44,341 nt of DNA from an uncultured Oscillospiraceae bacterium (GTDB lineage: Bacteria; Bacillota; Clostridia; Oscillospirales; Acutalibacteraceae). Positions within the stretch are counted from its first letter, which is position 1. Each line of letters opens with the position of its first letter. Below, piece after piece: positions 41,278 through 44,341 of this stretch. A model generated the notes under the pieces. It was given only the letters and a program-made list of their open reading frames with translations, searched no databases and had not been told where the DNA came from. Location: positions 1 through 44,341 of the forward strand of contig URNB01000006.1 in assembly GCA_900549055.1 (NCBI GenBank), in the 5' to 3' direction. Both the position numbers and the translations under genes were made by a program.

Positions 41278-42511
41278 TTAAAAAGACCTCTTCAATATTT
41301 TTAACGTTTTGCTCTATTTCGTTCACCGCATCGATTTTAATATCGGCAGCGGCGCAATACAAGCCGTACCTTTCCTTATATCGCTTTTCGAGCAGCTCCC
41401 TGCTTGAAGAAAGCGGACGGTCAGCCGTGGTTACCAATTTTTCAAGCGGGCGGTCGATAAATATAACCGTTCCGTTTTCCTTTAAAAGCCTTATGTTATC
41501 GGGGTTTAAAACCGCCCCGCCGCCCGTTGCGATAACCGAGGACCGGCAAGCCGCAATTTCTTTTATAACCTCGCTTTCAAGTTTTCTGAAGCTTTCTTCG
41601 CCATGCTTTGCAAAATACTCCGCTATCGGTATATTTATGCGCTTTATAATTTCATCGTCGGTGTCGATAAATTCCTTGTGAAGCCTATCGGCTGATATTT
41701 TACCGATTGTAGTCTTGCCGCAGCCGGGCATACCTATAAGCACAATATTCTTTTTATCCCTTAAAATCTCGCGGTAGACTTCCACTGTTTTATCTGCGGA
41801 TATGCTGCAGCCCGTAAACTTTTCCACCGCATATGCCGCTTGGGAAACCAGCATATAAAGCCCACCCGTGGCGTTTATTCCCCTTTCGCGCGCCGATATA
41901 ACAAGCGCGCTTGAAAGCGGATTGTAGACCGCGTCGGTAACGCTTTTCACATTTTCAAAGCGGCTTAAATCTATTGCCGAAGCGCCGATATTCGGGTACA
42001 TTCCGCAGGGGGTGGTGTTAATTATAGCGGTAGTATCGCCGTGCTTTTTATAAGCCTCATCATAGGTTATCGCGCCGTCCGAGCCGGACCTTGAAACGCG
42101 GTAAATTTCCTTTGCGCCTAAATCCTCAGCTACAGCCGCGGCGGTTTTTGACGTGCCGCCCGAGCCTAAAATAAGCACCTTGCCGCCCTTTAAATCGGCT
42201 CTCTGACGGACCAGCAGCGCGTGCAGACCCGAAAAATCGGTATTATAGCCGTATAATTTGCCGTTCTTATTGACTACGGTGTTTACCGCGCCTATTTTTT
42301 TTGCGGTATCGCTTATATAATACAAATAAGGTATAACCGCCTGTTTATAAGGAATTGTTACGTTTATCGCCTTGAAATCGGCTTTTTTCATAAAGCTATC
42401 CAATTCGCCGCGCGGTATTTCGCAAAGCTCGTAATTATAGTCTGCCAGCTTTGCGTGAATGATTTTTGAAAAGCTGTGCGAAAGCTTTTCCCCTATACAG
42501 CCGTATTCCAT
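41258..42511 (-). CDS. aroE-aroK: Fused shikimate dehydrogenase and shikimate kinase
   Basis: The 417-residue bifunctional protein catalyses two successive steps. AroE occupies about 1-250: KLSHSFSKIIH, INVTIPYKQ with catalytic Lys near 57, YNTDFSGL, LGSGGTSKT for NADP. AroK occupies about 253-410: GMPGCGKTTIGK Walker A near 258-269, DTDDEI, FRKLESEVI, TGGGAVL, RPLSSSRELLEKRY lid. Normal lengths on both sides with almost no linker indicate a true fusion and not a sequencing join. It shares one base with aroC (TAATG) and overlaps aroQ. Confidence 0.95.
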   Translation of the reverse strand: MEYGCIGEKLSHSFSKIIHAKLADYNYELCEIPRGELDSFMKKADFKAINVTIPYKQAVIPYLYYISDTAKKIGAVNTVVNKNGKLYGYNTDFSGLHALLVRQRADLKGGKVLILGSGGTSKTAAAVAEDLGAKEIYRVSRSGSDGAITYDEAYKKHGDTTAIINTTPCGMYPNIGASAIDLSRFENVKSVTDAVYNPLSSALVISARERGINATGGLYMLVSQAAYAVEKFTGCSISADKTVEVYREILRDKKNIVLIGMPGCGKTTIGKISADRLHKEFIDTDDEIIKRINIPIAEYFAKHGEESFRKLESEVIKEIAACRSSVIATGGGAVLNPDNIRLLKENGTVIFIDRPLEKLVTTADRPLSSSRELLEKRYKERYGLYCAAADIKIDAVNEIEQNVKNIEEVFLNENSCN

Positions 42512-43602
42512 TATTCACCCAACCAATCAGTACCGAATCTGCCAGCCAGCATATCGCAAAGTGCTATTGCCGTAATACTGTCTATTACCACGCGCGCACG
42601 GTGGACTATGCAGGGGTCGTGCCTGCCGCCCGCCGCAATTTTAACATTTTCATTCTTGATAAAGTCTACCGTGTTCTGCTCCTTATGAATTGTGGGTGTG
42701 GGCTTTACCGCATAGCGGAAAATAACCGGCATACCGTTTGTAATTCCGCCGTTTATGCCGCCGTTATTGTTGGTGGCGGTGGTAATTTTGCCGTCCGAGC
42801 AGAAAAATTCATCATTAGCGGCGCTGCCGCGCATATTTGCAAGCGCAAAGCCCGCTCCGAACTCAACACCCTTTACCGCAGGCACGGCGAAAAGCGCCGA
42901 GGAAAGCACGTTTTCTACCCCGCCGAACCACGGCTCGCCTATACCTGCCGGCAAACCGACAACTGCGGTTTCAAGCACGCCGCCAACGCTGTCGCCGTCC
43001 GCTTTGGCGGCGGTTATCTCACTTATCATTTTTTCCTTAACGCCATCTTCAAGCACAGCAAATTCCTTTTGCGATACTGCATTTATATCGTCCGCGATAT
43101 TCCGGAATTCGCGGTCTGCTACCCCCGCTATGCTTTTAATGTGCGTGCCTATATATATGCCCTTATTTTTAAGCGCCGAAATTGCAATAGCGCCCGCGGC
43201 TACAATTCCCGCGGTAATTCTGCCGCTGAAATGCCCGCCGCCGCGGTAATCTTCAAAGCCGTGGTATTTTGTGTACGCCGCATAATCTGCATGCCCCGGG
43301 CGCGCCTTTGAGCGCAGCTCGCTGTAATCTTTAGAGCGGGTGTTAATGTTTGGTATTACTATGCAGATAGGCGTCCCCGTTGTTTTGCCGCCGAAAACTC
43401 CGCTTTCTATTACAAAATTATCAGGCTCTGCCCTCGGCGTTGAAATATCCCCCACGGGGCGGCGGAGGGATAACTGACTGCGTATAAAATCCTCATCCAC
43501 CGTAATTCCGGGGGCTAAGCCGTCAAGCACCGCGCCGATACCTATGCCGTGGCTTTCGCCGAACAGCGTTAAAATAACCGAGCTGCCAAAGCTGTTTTTC
43601 AC
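42511..43602 (-). CDS. aroC: Chorismate synthase
   Basis: It makes chorismate from EPSP using reduced FMN. The 363-residue product contains GESHGIGIGAVLDGLAPG near 14-31, RPGHADYAAYTKY (about 100-112), RGGGHFSGRITAG (about 120-132), the NNNGGINGG strip (about 277-285) and the C-terminal RHDPC. Its start overlaps the aroB stop by four bases. An open reading of 281 codons lies antisense to it and is a shadow. Confidence 0.97.
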   Translation of the reverse strand: MKNSFGSSVILTLFGESHGIGIGAVLDGLAPGITVDEDFIRSQLSLRRPVGDISTPRAEPDNFVIESGVFGGKTTGTPICIVIPNINTRSKDYSELRSKARPGHADYAAYTKYHGFEDYRGGGHFSGRITAGIVAAGAIAISALKNKGIYIGTHIKSIAGVADREFRNIADDINAVSQKEFAVLEDGVKEKMISEITAAKADGDSVGGVLETAVVGLPAGIGEPWFGGVENVLSSALFAVPAVKGVEFGAGFALANMRGSAANDEFFCSDGKITTATNNNGGINGGITNGMPVIFRYAVKPTPTIHKEQNTVDFIKNENVKIAAGGRHDPCIVHRARVVIDSITAIALCDMLAGRFGTDWLGE

Positions 43603-44341
43603 CCTAATGACCCCCTTATTTTTTCCGCGAATATATCAAACGGCATTTCTTTCATTTCGTATGTGCCTACCGTGTTTACTAAAATTACTGTAATTTTATC
43701 GCCCGACATTTTTTTATCGTGCCGCATAGCATTTATTATAGTATCCACCGTTACAGCGGTAGATGTGGGCAAATTAAGTCTTTCAAGCACGGGAATAAGC
43801 CTGTTTTTTACTTCGTCCGAGCACATAGGTATCATACCGAGCGCCACGCACTCGCCGTGATACAGGTTTTGCATTTCGTTCTCGCTCTCAATCGCGTGCG
43901 CCAGGGTATGCCCGAAATTAAGAATTTTGCGAAGGTCCTCTTCTTTTTCATCCTGCTCTACTACCGCGCGCTTTATTTTAAGCGATTTTTCAATTATTGT
44001 ATCAATATTTTCCTTAATATTGCCCTTTTCAAAGAGCTCAAACAGCTCTTTATCGCTTGTCAGCGACATTTTAACCGACTCCGCAAGTCCGTTTGATATT
44101 TGCCTTTCGGGCAGGGTTTTAAGGGTATTTGAGTCTATTATAACGGCTTTAGGCGGGTAAAACGCGCCGACAATGTTTTTATACCCCTCGAAATCAATGG
44201 CGACTTTGCCGCCTATCGATGAATCAACCTGCGATAAAACGGTTGTGGGGATATTGTAAAAATCAATTCCGCGCATAAAGCTTGCCGCCGCAAAGCCCGC
44301 AAGATCGCCCATAACGCCGCCGCCGACCGCTATTACGCAGT
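43599..44341 (-). CDS. aroB: 3-dehydroquinate synthase, 5' end outside the window
   Basis: It cyclises DAHP to 3-dehydroquinate. The visible 247 codons read through the window edge: CVIAVGGGVMGDLAGFAAAS is the NAD-binding and active-site core, so the internal ATG at 44312 is not the start. Later parts include VDSSIGGK, FGHTLAHAIE (zinc His) and the C-terminal helical region. About 100 N-terminal residues are missing by comparison with the usual ~350. It is the first visible gene of the aro operon; the promoter is beyond the edge. Confidence 0.95.
   Translation of the reverse strand, partial: CVIAVGGGVMGDLAGFAAASFMRGIDFYNIPTTVLSQVDSSIGGKVAIDFEGYKNIVGAFYPPKAVIIDSNTLKTLPERQISNGLAESVKMSLTSDKELFELFEKGNIKENIDTIIEKSLKIKRAVVEQDEKEEDLRKILNFGHTLAHAIESENEMQNLYHGECVALGMIPMCSDEVKNRLIPVLERLNLPTSTAVTVDTIINAMRHDKKMSGDKITVILVNTVGTYEMKEMPFDIFAEKIRGSLG

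Noticed and set aside
42466..43311. 281-codon plus-strand reading
   Set aside because: It is antisense to chorismate synthase and shows no domain; a shadow created by codon bias.

Overview
The window looks like chromosomal DNA from a Gram-positive, anaerobic gut or rumen Clostridium relative, most likely of the Oscillospiraceae/Ruminococcus type. This rests on strong AGGAGG-type ribosome sites, sigma-A promoters with 17-base spacers, lipobox lipoproteins, a type I dockerin protein, an L10 leader and ABC sugar importers without a local ATPase. The species is an inference. No rRNA, tRNA, CRISPR array, transposase or integrase was seen.

Layout. 1-3.6 kb: intergenic repeat DNA, then a secreted SGNH esterase with three tandem Ig-like repeats and a C-terminal dockerin (minus strand). 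3.6-6.3 kb: a divergent cardiolipin synthase, then an isolated rplJ-rplL operon with a consensus promoter, L10 leader and strong terminator; rpoBC does not follow. 6.3-32.8 kb: a 26-kb carbohydrate-utilisation island that is visibly more AT-rich than its flanks. 33.0-37.7 kb: a DUF6062 zinc-motif protein, an OGG1-type DNA glycosylase, a TtcA-like PP-loop protein, UvrC and a small lipoprotein. 37.7 kb to the end: a tightly overlapping minus-strand operon aroB-aroC-aroE/aroK-aroQ-aroA-tyrA-DAHP synthase. It covers all seven shikimate-pathway steps from erythrose-4-phosphate and PEP to chorismate, plus the branch to tyrosine; aroB is cut by the window edge.

The island. A first unit (6.6-17.4 kb) encodes a lipoprotein solute-binding protein, a membrane-anchored NHL-propeller protein, a five-helix YIP1-like membrane protein, a large DUF5696-like surface lipoprotein, two permeases and a cytoplasmic GH78-like alpha-L-rhamnosidase-type enzyme. 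A second unit (17.5-23.6 kb) encodes a very large non-lipidated binding protein with two carbohydrate-binding-like domains in front of the binding fold, two more permeases and a Gfo/Idh/MocA oxidoreductase. It ends in a run of hairpins. An AraC/cupin regulator, a wall-anchored four-discoidin protein, and two DUF5060/DUF4038 (GH140-like) hydrolases, one exported and one cytoplasmic, complete it. The working model is capture and trimming of a complex plant glycan at the surface, import by two importers sharing a housekeeping MsmX-type ATPase encoded elsewhere, and intracellular removal of deoxy or branched sugars, with AraC control. Rhamnose/apiose-containing pectin is a guess from the enzyme families.

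The least described part is the NHL / YIP1-like / DUF5696 trio placed between a binding protein and its permeases. It is the best candidate for a new surface glycan-handling machine. Supporting regulatory structure includes 12-base direct repeats behind the araC promoter, three AATTGC repeats at exact 10-base spacing before the exported hydrolase, and an 11-base inverted repeat before the first binding protein.
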